Source: Megasphaera stantonii
GTDB lineage: Bacteria; Bacillota; Negativicutes; Veillonellales; Megasphaeraceae
Assembly: GCF_003367905.1 (NCBI RefSeq)
Contig: NZ_CP029462.1
Span: 806,001-870,000 of the forward strand
Length of the DNA stretch: 64,000 nucleotides
Direction of reading: 5' to 3'
Position numbers and translations under genes: made by a program
Notes under the pieces: generated by a model
Databases searched by the model: none
Told to the model about the DNA's origin: nothing
Seen by the model: the letters and a program-made list of their open reading frames with translations, nothing else
In this document: positions 14,536 through 23,680 of the stretch, piece after piece
Position numbering within the stretch: the first letter of the stretch is position 1
Layout of the letters: each line of letters opens with the position of its first letter

Positions 14536-17500
14536 TTAGTCTTCATCTTCGTTAATAGTATCGTCGTTCAGATGTTCCGCTTCGGCAACGGCGTCGAGGC
14601 TCATGGCGCTCATAATATCATCTTCATCGCCGTTGGCAACCGGTTCTTCTGCCGGTTCGCCGTCTCCGGCTTCATCAGCCAGGGGCGCCGACGGGCTGTC
14701 CATGCCTTCGCCTTCCATAACGCGGCGGAGTTCATCTGTCTGTTCCGGTTCTACATCGTCTTCGTCATCCAGTTCCTTGATGACAACTTCTTCGCCGTCT
14801 TCATTGAGAATCTGGACATCTAAGCCGATAGCCTGCAATTCTTTAAGCAATACCTTGAAGGATTCAGGAACGCCCGGTTCAGGAATATTTTCGCCTTTAA
14901 CAATTTTTTCATACGCTTTGACACGGCCGACGACATCGTCAGACTTGACTGTCAGCATTTCCTGCAGCGTGTATGCCGCGCCGTATGCTTCCAAAGCCCA
15001 AACTTCCATTTCGCCGAAACGCTGGCCGCCGAACTGAGCTTTACCGCCCAGAGGCTGCTGCGTAACCAGGGAGTACGGGCCAGTCGAACGAGCGTGGATC
15101 TTATCGTCGACCAGATGATGCAGCTTGAGGAAGTACGTGTAACCGACGGTTACGCGGCGGTCCATCGGTTCGCCCGTACGGCCGTCGTACAGGACGGATT
15201 TGCCGTCTTCCGGCAACCCGGCGATGCGCAGGGATTCGAATACGTCTTCAGCCTGCGCGCCGTCAAATACCGGCGTCGCAATGTGAATGCCGGCCTTATC
15301 GGGCTGCGGCATGCCGTACGTATCGAAATCGTAACCGGCTTCGCGCAGCTTCGCTTCCAAATTCGGGTTCATCTTTTTGATCTGAACGCCCAGTTCGTGC
15401 ATAGCCCAGCCAAGGTGGGTTTCCAAAATCTGACCGATGTTCATACGAGACGGTACGCCCAAGGGATTCAGCACGATCTGAACAGGCGTGCCGTCGGGAA
15501 GGAACGGCATGTCTTCCTGGCGCATTACGCGGGATACGACACCCTTGTTTCCGTGACGGCCAGCCATCTTGTCGCCTTCGTGAATCTTGCGCTTCTGTGC
15601 AATGTATACGCGGACGAGGCGGTTGACGCCCGGCGGCAGTTCATCATTGTTTTCGCGGGAGAAAATGCGGACGTTGACGACCTTGCCCGATTCGCCGTGA
15701 GGCACGCGCAGCGACGTATCGCGGACTTCCCGTTCCTTGTCGCCGAAAATAGCGCGCAGGAGGCGTTCTTCCGGCGTCAGCTCCGTTTCGCCTTTCGGCG
15801 TGACCTTACCGACGAGGACGTCGCCGGGGAATACGTCGGCGCCGATCATGATGATGCCGTTTTCGTCGAGGTTTTTCGTGCTGTCTTCGCTGACGTTCGG
15901 AATTTCGCGGGTAATTTCTTCAGAGCCCAGCTTCGTATCGCGGGCATCGCATTCGTATTCTTCAATATGGATAGACGTATATAAGTCGTTCTTCGGCAAT
16001 TCTTCGCTGAGGAGAACGGCGTCTTCGTAGTTATAGCCTTCCCAAGGCATGTACGCTACGAGGATGTTGTAGCCCAATGCCAATTCGCCGCCGTCCGTAG
16101 CCATGCCGTCGGCCAATACCTGGCCTTCCGTAACGCGTTCGTTCTTGTATACCAAGGGACGCTGGTTAATGCAGGTGCTCTGGTTGGAACGGACGAATTT
16201 AATCAAGCGGTATGTATCAATAGAGCCGGAATCGGTTCTTACTTTAATTTCATCGCCAGTTACGCGGCATACGACGCCGTCGTGCTTAGCCAGTACGCAT
16301 ACGCCCGAGTCACAGGCAGCCTTGTATTCCATGCCCGTACCGACGAGCGGAGCCTGCGTGCGGAGGAGCGGCACGGCCTGACGCTGCATGTTCGCGCCCA
16401 TGAGCGCGCGGTTGGCGTCGTCGTTTTCCAGGAACGGAATCATGGATGTACCGACGGAAACAACTTCCTTAGGCGATACGTCCATGAAATCGACGCGGTC
16501 GGCCGGGAATTCACGCGTATCTTCACCGTGACGGCAAGCGACGCGGCTGTGTACAAAATGACCGTCTTCGGTCAGCGGTTCGTTAGCCTGGGCGATGATA
16601 TACTGTTCTTCTTCATCTGCCGTGATATACCAAACGTCGTTTGTAACGACATGGGTTTCCTTATCGACGCGGCGGTACGGCGCTTCAATAAAGCCGAATT
16701 CATTTACCTTGCCGAAGCAGGCCAGCGAAGAAATCAGGCCGATGTTCGGACCTTCAGGCGTTTCTACAGGGCACATGCGGCCGTAGTGGGAGTGATGAAC
16801 GTCGCGGACTTCAAACCCTGCCCGTTCACGGGACAAGCCGCCGGGGCCCAAGGCGCTGAGACGGCGTTTATGCGTGATTTCAGCCAGCGGGTTCGTCTGG
16901 TCCATGAACTGGGACAACTGGCTGGAACCGAAGAATTCTTTAATCGCTGCAACGACAGGACGGATATTGATCAGGACCTGAGGCGTAATGCTTTCGGCGT
17001 CCTGAATCGTCATGCGTTCGCGGACGACGCGTTCCATACGGGTCAGGCCGATGCGGAACTGGTTCTGGAGCAGTTCGCCGACGCAGCGGAGGCGGCGGTT
17101 GCCCAAATGGTCGATGTCGTCGACGGTGCCGAAGCCGTCCATGAGGTTCAGCAGGTAATCTATGTTGGCGATAATATCTTCGCGGGTAATCGTGCGGTGA
17201 TCGTACGGCAGATTGCTGTTATTGCAGATAATCTTATATACAGACCCGTCAATTTTTTCTACGAAGGCTTCTACGAGCCCTTCGCCGGCGAATACGCCGC
17301 TTTCTTTAATTTTGTTTACTTCAGCTGCGCCGATTTCCGTATGAGCGTCGACGATCACTTCACCCGTTTCGGGATGAACGATCGGCTCGTGGAGCGTCAA
17401 GCCGAATAACCGGCGTTCCCAGCCCAGCTTTTTGCCGGCTTTATAGCGGCCGACGCGGGCCATATCGTACCGGCGGGAGTCGAAAAACAGCCCTTCGAAC

Positions 17501-18255
17501 AAATTGCGGGCGCTTTCTACTGTCGGCGGTTCACCGGGGCGGAGTTTTTTATAGATTTCTACGAGGGCTTCATCCTGGTTTTCCGTCGTATCTTTTTCAA
17601 AGGTATCCTTGAGCCGCTTATCATCGAAGAACAAGTCGAGGATTTCTGCATTGGAAGACCAGCCCAGGGCGCGGATCAGCACCGTGACGGGGATTTTGCG
17701 GTTGCGGTCTATACGGGCATACACGATACCGTTCACGTCCGTTTCCAATTCAATCCAGGCGCCGCGGTTCGGAATGACCGTAGAGTTATACAACATGGTG
17801 CCCATCGGATCGCGTTCGCAGCCGTAATATACGCCCGGCGAGCGCACGAGCTGGCTGACGATAACGCGTTCTGCCCCATTGATAATAAATGTACCTGTAT
17901 CTGTAATCAGCGGGAAATCCCCCATGAATACTTCCTGGTCTTTAATTTCCCCTGTTTCATGATTGACAAGACGGATCTGAACCCGAAGCGGCGCGGCATA
18001 TGTCGTGTCTCGTTCCTTGCATTCCCGGATGTCATACTTAGGTTCCCCCAGTTTGAAATCTTCAAAGGATAAAGACAAGTTGCCCGATGCATCTTCGATG
18101 GGCGAAATATCTTGAAAAATATCTTTCAGCCCTTTTTCTAAGAACCATTCATAAGATTTGTTCTGCAAATCCAACAAATGAGGCATTTTTAAGACCTCGT
18201 TAATCTTAGCATACGTGTATCGAGTTCTTTTCCCTACTTGTACAGGTTTGAACAT
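14536..18255 (-). CDS. rpoB: RNA polymerase beta subunit
   Basis: The beta subunit has 1239 residues. The rifampicin pocket reads [20 protein letters not shown] followed by [11 protein letters not shown], the sensitive-type sequence. The C-terminal catalytic segment [15 protein letters not shown] is present. The last 90 or so residues are strongly acidic (for example [13 protein letters not shown]). It is followed by rpoC. Unlike most Firmicutes, no rplJ or rplL lies upstream; tyrS does. The ATG follows AAGGGGTG. Confidence 0.99.
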   Translation of the reverse strand: MFKPVQVGKRTRYTYAKINEVLKMPHLLDLQNKSYEWFLEKGLKDIFQDISPIEDASGNLSLSFEDFKLGEPKYDIRECKERDTTYAAPLRVQIRLVNHETGEIKDQEVFMGDFPLITDTGTFIINGAERVIVSQLVRSPGVYYGCERDPMGTMLYNSTVIPNRGAWIELETDVNGIVYARIDRNRKIPVTVLIRALGWSSNAEILDLFFDDKRLKDTFEKDTTENQDEALVEIYKKLRPGEPPTVESARNLFEGLFFDSRRYDMARVGRYKAGKKLGWERRLFGLTLHEPIVHPETGEVIVDAHTEIGAAEVNKIKESGVFAGEGLVEAFVEKIDGSVYKIICNNSNLPYDHRTITREDIIANIDYLLNLMDGFGTVDDIDHLGNRRLRCVGELLQNQFRIGLTRMERVVRERMTIQDAESITPQVLINIRPVVAAIKEFFGSSQLSQFMDQTNPLAEITHKRRLSALGPGGLSRERAGFEVRDVHHSHYGRMCPVETPEGPNIGLISSLACFGKVNEFGFIEAPYRRVDKETHVVTNDVWYITADEEEQYIIAQANEPLTEDGHFVHSRVACRHGEDTREFPADRVDFMDVSPKEVVSVGTSMIPFLENDDANRALMGANMQRQAVPLLRTQAPLVGTGMEYKAACDSGVCVLAKHDGVVCRVTGDEIKVRTDSGSIDTYRLIKFVRSNQSTCINQRPLVYKNERVTEGQVLADGMATDGGELALGYNILVAYMPWEGYNYEDAVLLSEELPKNDLYTSIHIEEYECDARDTKLGSEEITREIPNVSEDSTKNLDENGIIMIGADVFPGDVLVGKVTPKGETELTPEERLLRAIFGDKEREVRDTSLRVPHGESGKVVNVRIFSRENNDELPPGVNRLVRVYIAQKRKIHEGDKMAGRHGNKGVVSRVMRQEDMPFLPDGTPVQIVLNPLGVPSRMNIGQILETHLGWAMHELGVQIKKMNPNLEAKLREAGYDFDTYGMPQPDKAGIHIATPVFDGAQAEDVFESLRIAGLPEDGKSVLYDGRTGEPMDRRVTVGYTYFLKLHHLVDDKIHARSTGPYSLVTQQPLGGKAQFGGQRFGEMEVWALEAYGAAYTLQEMLTVKSDDVVGRVKAYEKIVKGENIPEPGVPESFKVLLKELQAIGLDVQILNEDGEEVVIKELDDEDDVEPEQTDELRRVMEGEGMDSPSAPLADEAGDGEPAEEPVANGDEDDIMSAMSLDAVAEAEHLNDDTINEDED

Positions 18256-18289
18256 GCTGATTCTTCACCCCTTATAAAAAGTAAACCAT

Positions 18290-18319
18290 GATATAATCGC
18301 GTCGTAAAGGCATCTTCAA
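18290..18319 (-). promoter_or_regulatory. Possible second rpoB promoter, downstream of the leader hairpin
   Basis: On the minus strand TTGAAG (18314-18319), 18 bases, then TATATC (18290-18295), placed between the leader hairpin and rpoB. If real, it would bypass the hairpin. The match to consensus is moderate. Confidence 0.4.
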
Positions 18320-18324
18320 AAGCG

Positions 18325-18365
18325 ACAAAAAAGCAAGGCTCCGTAATAAAACTTGAACCTTGCTT
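18325..18365 (-). terminator. Terminator-like hairpin in the rpoB leader (attenuator candidate)
   Basis: Arms AAGCAAGG/CCTTGCTT (18331-18338 and 18358-18365) are followed on the minus strand by six T residues. The hairpin lies downstream of the promoter at 18438-18466 and 75 bases before rpoB. It would therefore end both tyrS read-through and transcripts begun at that promoter unless it is overridden. Confidence 0.6.
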
Positions 18366-18379
18366 AATTTTTGTTCACC

Positions 18380-18391
18380 GGAAGCGCTTCC
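18380..18391. other. 12-base palindrome in the rpoB leader
   Basis: GGAAGCGCTTCC is a perfect palindrome between the promoter and the terminator-like hairpin. In RNA it has no room for a loop, so it is more likely a protein site or an intermolecular or alternative pairing element. Its function is unknown. Confidence 0.3.
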
Positions 18392-18437
18392 TCCATGTAC
18401 CTCATAATATCATCAATTGAACATTTTGCAATGAGTT

Positions 18438-18466
18438 ATTATAGCACACGTTTCTGCTTCCGTCAA
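18438..18466 (-). promoter_or_regulatory. Near-consensus promoter of rpoBC
   Basis: On the minus strand TTGACG (18461-18466), 17 bases, TATAAT (18438-18443), directly after the tyrS stop. Transcription would start near 18431, giving a leader of about 175 bases before rpoB. Confidence 0.85.
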
Positions 18467-18479
18467 TATTTATTTTTTC

Positions 18480-19736
18480 TTATTTCTGAATACGGGCCAG
18501 CGTGTAGTTCTTTTTGCCCTTGCGCACGATAACGTATTTGCCGTTTGAGTTTTTATGAGGCAGGACGATTTCGTCGAGAGCCTGGACCTTTACGCCGTTG
18601 ATCGTCACGGCGCCGTTCGTAATATCTTCGCGGGCCTGACGCTTGGATTTGTAAATCGTCGAATCGACAAGCCAGTTTACGACGTCCTTTTCTTCGTTCG
18701 ATACGTCGACTGTCGGCATCTTGCCAAAAGCCTGGGTCAGTTCGTGCTCCGTCAAATCGGCAATGCTGCCGTGATAGAGGGCTTCCGTAATATTCTGCGC
18801 TTCCTTCAGCGCTTCAGGGCTGTGGACGAAGGTCGTTACTTCTTCCGCCAAACGGCGCTGAGCCAGACGTTTTTCCGGTTCCGTCTTGACGGCTTCTTCC
18901 AGGGCGTCGATTTCTTCCTTGCTGAGGAAGGTGAAGTATTTCAAATATTTGACGACATCGGCGTCGTCCTGATTCAGCCAGAACTGATAGAATTCAAAAG
19001 GAGATGTCTTTTCCGGATCCAGCCATACGGCTCCGCCGGCGGTCTTGCCGAACTTCGTGCCGTCCGACTTCAGCATGAGGGGAATCGTCAGGCCGTAGGC
19101 TCGGGCGTCGCTGCCGTGCATCTTATGAATCGTATCGATGCCGGCCGTAATATTGCCCCACTGATCGGCGCCGCCAATCTGAAGCTGGACGTCGTTGTGC
19201 GTAAAGAGATGCTCAAAGTCGATAGACTGCAGTATCTGGTAGGAAAATTCCGTAAAGGAAATGCCCGCTTCCAGACGGCTTGCGACAACTTCCTTCGCCA
19301 GCATCGTATTGACGCTGAACAGCTTGCCGTAATCGCGGAGGAAGTTCAGCAAATCGATTTTGCTCAGCCAGTCGTAGTTATTCATAAAAGAAATATTCGA
19401 GCTTTCGCCGAACAAATGAATGAACTGGGCTTTTAATTTTTCCGCATTTTCATGGATTTTTTCAATCGTCTGCAGCTGCCGTTCCGTCTTGCGGCCGCTC
19501 GGATCGCCGATAACGCCTGTGCCGCCGCCGATGACGACATAGGGATGATGACCTGCCAAGGCAAAGCGTTTCAGCATCATAAAGGGAATTAAATGGCCGA
19601 TATGCATGCTGTCTCCCGTCGGGTCTACGCCGCAGTACAAGGACACGCTCTTTTCTTCCGTCAGCTTGCGCAAGCCTTCTTCGTCGGTCATCTGATTTAC
19701 GGCGCCGCGCCAAGACAATTCATCAATAATATTCAT
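18480..19736 (-). CDS. tyrS: Tyrosyl-tRNA synthetase
   Basis: A class I synthetase (418 residues) that charges tRNA-Tyr. The HIGH motif appears as SMHIGHLIPF near residue 45 and the KMSKS equivalent as KFGKT near residue 230. A C-terminal S4-like RNA-binding domain (QAREDITNGAVTINGVKVQA) completes the TyrS1 architecture. It has its own near-consensus promoter and a short leader, and no T-box leader is visible. It lies between nhaA and rpoB. Confidence 0.98.
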   Translation of the reverse strand: MNIIDELSWRGAVNQMTDEEGLRKLTEEKSVSLYCGVDPTGDSMHIGHLIPFMMLKRFALAGHHPYVVIGGGTGVIGDPSGRKTERQLQTIEKIHENAEKLKAQFIHLFGESSNISFMNNYDWLSKIDLLNFLRDYGKLFSVNTMLAKEVVASRLEAGISFTEFSYQILQSIDFEHLFTHNDVQLQIGGADQWGNITAGIDTIHKMHGSDARAYGLTIPLMLKSDGTKFGKTAGGAVWLDPEKTSPFEFYQFWLNQDDADVVKYLKYFTFLSKEEIDALEEAVKTEPEKRLAQRRLAEEVTTFVHSPEALKEAQNITEALYHGSIADLTEHELTQAFGKMPTVDVSNEEKDVVNWLVDSTIYKSKRQAREDITNGAVTINGVKVQALDEIVLPHKNSNGKYVIVRKGKKNYTLARIQK

Positions 19737-19796
19737 CGAACCCGCTCCTTTTACCGTTATATTTATGGATATGCAAAAAGTATCTTTACCGTACTA

Positions 19797-19825
19797 ATTA
19801 TACTCATCCGACATGCGTCCGTCAA
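19797..19825 (-). promoter_or_regulatory. Near-consensus promoter of tyrS
   Basis: On the minus strand TTGACG (19820-19825), 17 bases, TATAAT (19797-19802), about 60 bases before the tyrS ATG. The leader is too short for a T-box riboswitch. Confidence 0.85.
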
Positions 19826-19857
19826 CAAAAGCCTGAAACCCCGCACTGCCTTCTGTT

Positions 19858-21066
19858 TTACGGCGTCCCGCGCTGAAGCCACTTAAACATGGCCGTCCCT
19901 GCCAGACCGGACAACACAGACGCGGCTACAATGGCAGTTTTGGCCGTCATCAGCACCTGTCCGTCCGTAAAGGCCAGTGCGGCGATAAACAAGGACATGG
20001 TAAAGCCGATGCCGCCCAGCATGCCGGCGCCTAGAAAGTGAGCCGTCCGGACGCCGGCCGGCAATGCTACGACGCGAAGGCGAATCAGGCCGTACGCCGA
20101 TAAGAAAATCCCCAGGGGCTTGCCGAGAAACAGCCCTGCCATGATGCCCAAGCCGACAGGCGTCAGCAAGTTTCCCACGCTGCCGCCGTCTATGGCGATG
20201 CCGGCGTTGCTCAAGGCAAATACGGGCATGACGAAAAACGCCGACCACGGCGTCAGCCTATGCTCCAGTTTTCTAAGCAGGCTCTCGCCGTGCGTTTCTT
20301 CCGTCCCGGCCGGAATGGAAAAGCCCAAGAGGACGCCGGCAATCGTCGGATGAATCCCGCCCTGCAAAAACGCATACCACAGCAGCCCTCCCCCAATCAG
20401 GTACAAAAGGACCGATTGGACGTTGCGCCGCGACAGCCAAAACAACACGAGCAAAACGGCGGCTCCAGCCAACAGAGACGGCCCGTGCAAATCAGACGAA
20501 TAAAACAGGGCGATGACTAAAATGCCGCCCAAGTCATCGACAATAGCCAAGGCCGTCAAAAACACGACGACAGCCCGCGGCGCCCGCGGCGCAGCAAAAG
20601 CCAGTACGCCTAAGGAAAAGGCAATATCCGTAGCCATAGACACGCCCCAGCCGGAAATTGTCGGCTTTCCAATGTTAAAAGCCGTATATAACAGCGCCGG
20701 CATGACCATGCCGCCAACGGCCGCCGCAATGGGAAGAAGCGTAGACGACGGCGATTTCAGTTCGCCGAATAAAAATTCCCGCTTGATTTCCATGCCGATA
20801 ACGAAGAAAAACACAGCCATCAACCCGTCGTTAATCCAGTGAAGCAGCGACATGGACAGCAGGAAATCCCCTGCCCCAACAGACAGCTTCCAATGCAGGA
20901 TCTCTTCATAGGCGGCCGCCCACGGAGAATTGGCAAGGCCCATCGCCACGACGGCAAAGACGAGAAGGACGATGCCGCTGGACGCTTCCTGCTTGAAGAA
21001 TCGTTGAAACGGCATGATCATTTGGCGCGATTGTTCTTGAATACGTTCGTAAATATCTTTGTTCAT
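19858..21066 (-). CDS. nhaA: Na+/H+ antiporter NhaA
   Basis: A 402-residue inner-membrane antiporter exchanging Na+ (or Li+) for protons. About a dozen hydrophobic segments are visible. The paired aspartates of the ion site lie in LTALAIVDDLGGILVIALFY near residue 170, and MEIKREFLFGEL and GGIGFTMSLFIAALAF are family motifs. The short N-terminal cytoplasmic segment and the length match NhaA. The ATG follows AAAAGGAGGG. The leader contains mutually exclusive hairpins, listed separately. Confidence 0.97.
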   Translation of the reverse strand: MNKDIYERIQEQSRQMIMPFQRFFKQEASSGIVLLVFAVVAMGLANSPWAAAYEEILHWKLSVGAGDFLLSMSLLHWINDGLMAVFFFVIGMEIKREFLFGELKSPSSTLLPIAAAVGGMVMPALLYTAFNIGKPTISGWGVSMATDIAFSLGVLAFAAPRAPRAVVVFLTALAIVDDLGGILVIALFYSSDLHGPSLLAGAAVLLVLFWLSRRNVQSVLLYLIGGGLLWYAFLQGGIHPTIAGVLLGFSIPAGTEETHGESLLRKLEHRLTPWSAFFVMPVFALSNAGIAIDGGSVGNLLTPVGLGIMAGLFLGKPLGIFLSAYGLIRLRVVALPAGVRTAHFLGAGMLGGIGFTMSLFIAALAFTDGQVLMTAKTAIVAASVLSGLAGTAMFKWLQRGTP

Positions 21067-21090
21067 GTAACCCTCCTTTTATGGAATCCG

Positions 21091-21125
21091 CAAAAACAGC
21101 GTCACATGCCGCGCTGTTTTCAGCG
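21091..21125 (-). promoter_or_regulatory. Mutually exclusive hairpins in the nhaA leader (attenuator candidate)
   Basis: The segment CGCTG (21112-21116, plus-strand reading) can pair with CAGCG at 21121-21125, giving a tight hairpin with a TTTT loop. It can instead pair with CAGCG at 21097-21101, giving a six-base-pair stem followed on the minus strand by five T residues. The second form resembles a weak terminator 25-30 bases before the nhaA start. Confidence 0.4.
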
Positions 21126-21217
21126 TTATCATATTATATCATAAGGGCATCACATTTCTGCATACTCTATAGGTGCAAAATATGCAACATCTATATCAAA
21201 AACGTACGATATGCAAA

Positions 21218-21250
21218 AAGAGGAAACAGACTTGACGCCTGTCTCCTCTT
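21218..21250 (-). terminator. Rho-independent terminator after fbp
   Basis: Arms 21218-21229 and 21239-21250 pair over 12 bases with one G-U/A-C position. On the minus strand they are followed by TTTTT. The hairpin lies 18 bases after the fbp stop. Confidence 0.85.
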
Positions 21251-21267
21251 ACGCCCTGTATTGCCAG

Positions 21268-23187
21268 TTATATTTCTTTTTCTTCAGGCCGCTCCAGGAT
21301 AATACCCTGACGATACGCATGCAGCAGCGCTTTCAAATCGTCGATCATCTGCAGCAGCTTTTTGCCGTTGTCCGTGTCGCCGATCATAACGCGCTTTGGC
21401 TCCAGTTCGACCTGCGTCGATTCCGAATCGATATCGGCGTTGTTCATCAATACCTGCGTGACATCCTTAAAGGGATAATGGGCTTTGATGCGGATGCCGT
21501 GAGAATTGAAAATTAAGGTGTAGCCGGCAATGCCCGTCGATCCCTGATAGGCCTTGCAGAACCCGCCGTCTATGCAGATTTCCTTCCCTTCCGCACGAAT
21601 CGGGCTTTCCCCTTTCTTGACCTTGACCGGCGTATGGCCGTTGATGATATGGCCCTGGGGAGAATCGATGCCGAATTCATGGAGGATTTTTATGCATTCA
21701 TCCCGATCCCGGTTGAGATGGTAATAATCGTTCTGCGGTTCTTTCCACGTCGACTGATCGACGATATAGCTTCGTTCAAAGGTCTTGACAATCCGGCCCG
21801 ATACAGGAGAATCTATGCCGCACCACATGTACCACATATAGTCCAGGCTGTTCGTATCCCGCTTGTCATAGGCCTGACGGGCGATAAAATCGACCATATC
21901 CATGAAAGCCTTTCCCTTATACGGCTTGCCGTTGAGATAAATTGCTTTAAAGCTGCCGTCTTCATTGAGAGGAACGCCGCCATGGAACAAGAGGTTGTTG
22001 TTATAGCTGCGGTACAGCGAGCCGTGACTGTATAAGAATCGGATATGGCGCTGCAGCCGTTCGCTTTCCAGGAATTCCGATTGAATGGCCGCCATGATGC
22101 GGTGTTCTTCCGGCGACAATTTATAAGGATCCTGCGGATCGACTGTCGGAAAATCCGTCGTCGTCAGCTCATAGGTCTGGCCGTCCAGCGTAATCGTCCC
22201 CTGCTTCCAGTCAATTTTATGGAACATCAGGCGGTCGTCCATGTTGTATTCCGGATGGCGGATGATGACTTGTCCTTCCAGCTTGCTCAAAATGACGTTA
22301 ATCGCCTTGACCATCGGCTCGATGCCGTCGTCTTTTTTATAGGTATCCAACGCGAAAATAGCCAGAGGCCGGAGACTGATGCCGTAACCGCTTTCCAATA
22401 TTTCCATATTATGATAGCGAATATTATTTCGCAGCGCATTGGCAATGCAGGCCTCGCTGCCGGCGGCCGCCCCCATCCACAGGATATCGTGATTCCCCCA
22501 CTGGATGTCGAGGGAATGATGATGCATAAGATAGTCCATGATCTTGTCGGCATGGGGCCCGCGGTCGTAAATGTCGCCGATAATGTGCAGGTGGTCTACG
22601 GCCAGCCGCTTGATCAAATCCGTCAGGGCGTAAATAAACTGCCGCGTGCTGCCCGTTTCTAAAATCGTATTCAATATCTTCATATGATATGCCCGGCGGT
22701 TTTTATCTTCGTCCGGCTGGGCATGGAGCAGTTCGTCAATGACGAAGCGGAACACCTTAGGCATAGCCTTACGCACTTTAGACCGCGTATATTTCGACGA
22801 CAGCAGCTTGACCAGGCGAATCAGATGGCTCAGCGTCTTTTTCGCCCACTGATCGGTAATTGCTTTTTCCCGCTGCAGCATATCCAGCTTTTCCTTAGGA
22901 TAATAAATCAGCGTCAATAAATCGTCCCGCTCCTCTGCCGTCATGGAGTTGGCGAATATCATTTCGACCTTTTCCCGAATGACGCCGGAGCAGTTATTTA
23001 AGATATGATAAAACGCTTCATATTCGCCGTGAAGGTCGCTCATAAAATGTTCCGTCCCCTTCGGCAAGTTGACGATAGCCTGCAAATTGATGATTTCCGT
23101 GAATGTTTCGGCCTGCGTTTTATATTCCTTGGACAGTAATTCCAGATACCGCAAGTATTCCGGAGAATATTTTTCACACGTTTCCAT
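21268..23187 (-). CDS. fbp: Fructose-1,6-bisphosphatase, class III
   Basis: A 639-residue gluconeogenic phosphatase of the Firmicutes-type class III family, unrelated to E. coli Fbp. The metallophosphoesterase motifs are GDIYDRGPHADKIMDYL near residue 200 and WGNHDILWMG near 230. Another is INGHTPVKVKKGESP near 525. The length fits the family (about 640-670). The gene stands alone with its own promoter candidate and terminator. Confidence 0.96.
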   Translation of the reverse strand: METCEKYSPEYLRYLELLSKEYKTQAETFTEIINLQAIVNLPKGTEHFMSDLHGEYEAFYHILNNCSGVIREKVEMIFANSMTAEERDDLLTLIYYPKEKLDMLQREKAITDQWAKKTLSHLIRLVKLLSSKYTRSKVRKAMPKVFRFVIDELLHAQPDEDKNRRAYHMKILNTILETGSTRQFIYALTDLIKRLAVDHLHIIGDIYDRGPHADKIMDYLMHHHSLDIQWGNHDILWMGAAAGSEACIANALRNNIRYHNMEILESGYGISLRPLAIFALDTYKKDDGIEPMVKAINVILSKLEGQVIIRHPEYNMDDRLMFHKIDWKQGTITLDGQTYELTTTDFPTVDPQDPYKLSPEEHRIMAAIQSEFLESERLQRHIRFLYSHGSLYRSYNNNLLFHGGVPLNEDGSFKAIYLNGKPYKGKAFMDMVDFIARQAYDKRDTNSLDYMWYMWCGIDSPVSGRIVKTFERSYIVDQSTWKEPQNDYYHLNRDRDECIKILHEFGIDSPQGHIINGHTPVKVKKGESPIRAEGKEICIDGGFCKAYQGSTGIAGYTLIFNSHGIRIKAHYPFKDVTQVLMNNADIDSESTQVELEPKRVMIGDTDNGKKLLQMIDDLKALLHAYRQGIILERPEEKEI

Positions 23188-23248
23188 AAGACATAAATCC
23201 CCTTTTCTTCATGATATGGTATACAACGTATAGTCTTAATTTCTTTCT

Positions 23249-23277
23249 ATTGTACACTATCTTATGGCATGTGACTA
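23249..23277 (-). promoter_or_regulatory. Candidate fbp promoter
   Basis: On the minus strand TAGTCA (23272-23277), 17 bases, TACAAT (23249-23254), about 60 bases before fbp. The -10 box is good and the -35 box matches at four of six positions. Confidence 0.45.
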
Positions 23278-23336
23278 GGGATAAGTACAGAAAATCACAG
23301 TTCATCGACTATAAAAGACAGCAAGAGCGTTCTACA

Positions 23337-23358
23337 TAATCTTTTAACCAAAAGATTA
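23337..23358. other. Perfect 9-4-9 inverted repeat in the fbp-gdhA gap
   Basis: TAATCTTTT and AAAAGATTA flank AACC in the very AT-rich 490-base stretch between the divergent genes fbp and gdhA. It could be an operator or a weak hairpin. Apart from promoters I see no gene in 23188-23680. Confidence 0.35.
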
Positions 23359-23596
23359 CTATAATATAGTATTATTAATGCGCCGTTTTTCCATAATTAT
23401 CTATGCTAATTCAAAATATATATAGCTCTTTTTCATGGTTGCATTTTTATTATAATTCAAATAATTATTAGGAATGCATTTGCCTATGTATTTAAATTAT
23501 GCGGTGTTTTAAATCGATTTTTACTATATTTAATGGTAATACTTAAAATTTACTCTTAAATTTTCAAAAACAGAAACTCATTTTCATATTACGATG

Positions 23597-23625
23597 TTTT
23601 CAAACGACAAAAAACATGCTATGAT
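23597..23625 (+). promoter_or_regulatory. Candidate gdhA promoter
   Basis: TTTTCA (23597-23602), 17 bases, TATGAT (23620-23625), about 55 bases before the gdhA ATG. The match is moderate. Confidence 0.4.
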
Positions 23626-23680
23626 AAGGCTATAGAAAGACGATTTGTGGGATACTAAATTCTTAGATGAGGTGATTTTC

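Noticed and set aside
19737-19857. T-box riboswitch upstream of tyrS
   Set aside because: A consensus promoter lies only about 60 bases before the ATG, leaving no room for a T-box stem and antiterminator.
21067-21217. A known Na+ or Li+ riboswitch in the nhaA leader
   Set aside because: Only short alternative hairpins are visible; I could not match the conserved cores of described ion riboswitches, so I report only an attenuator candidate.
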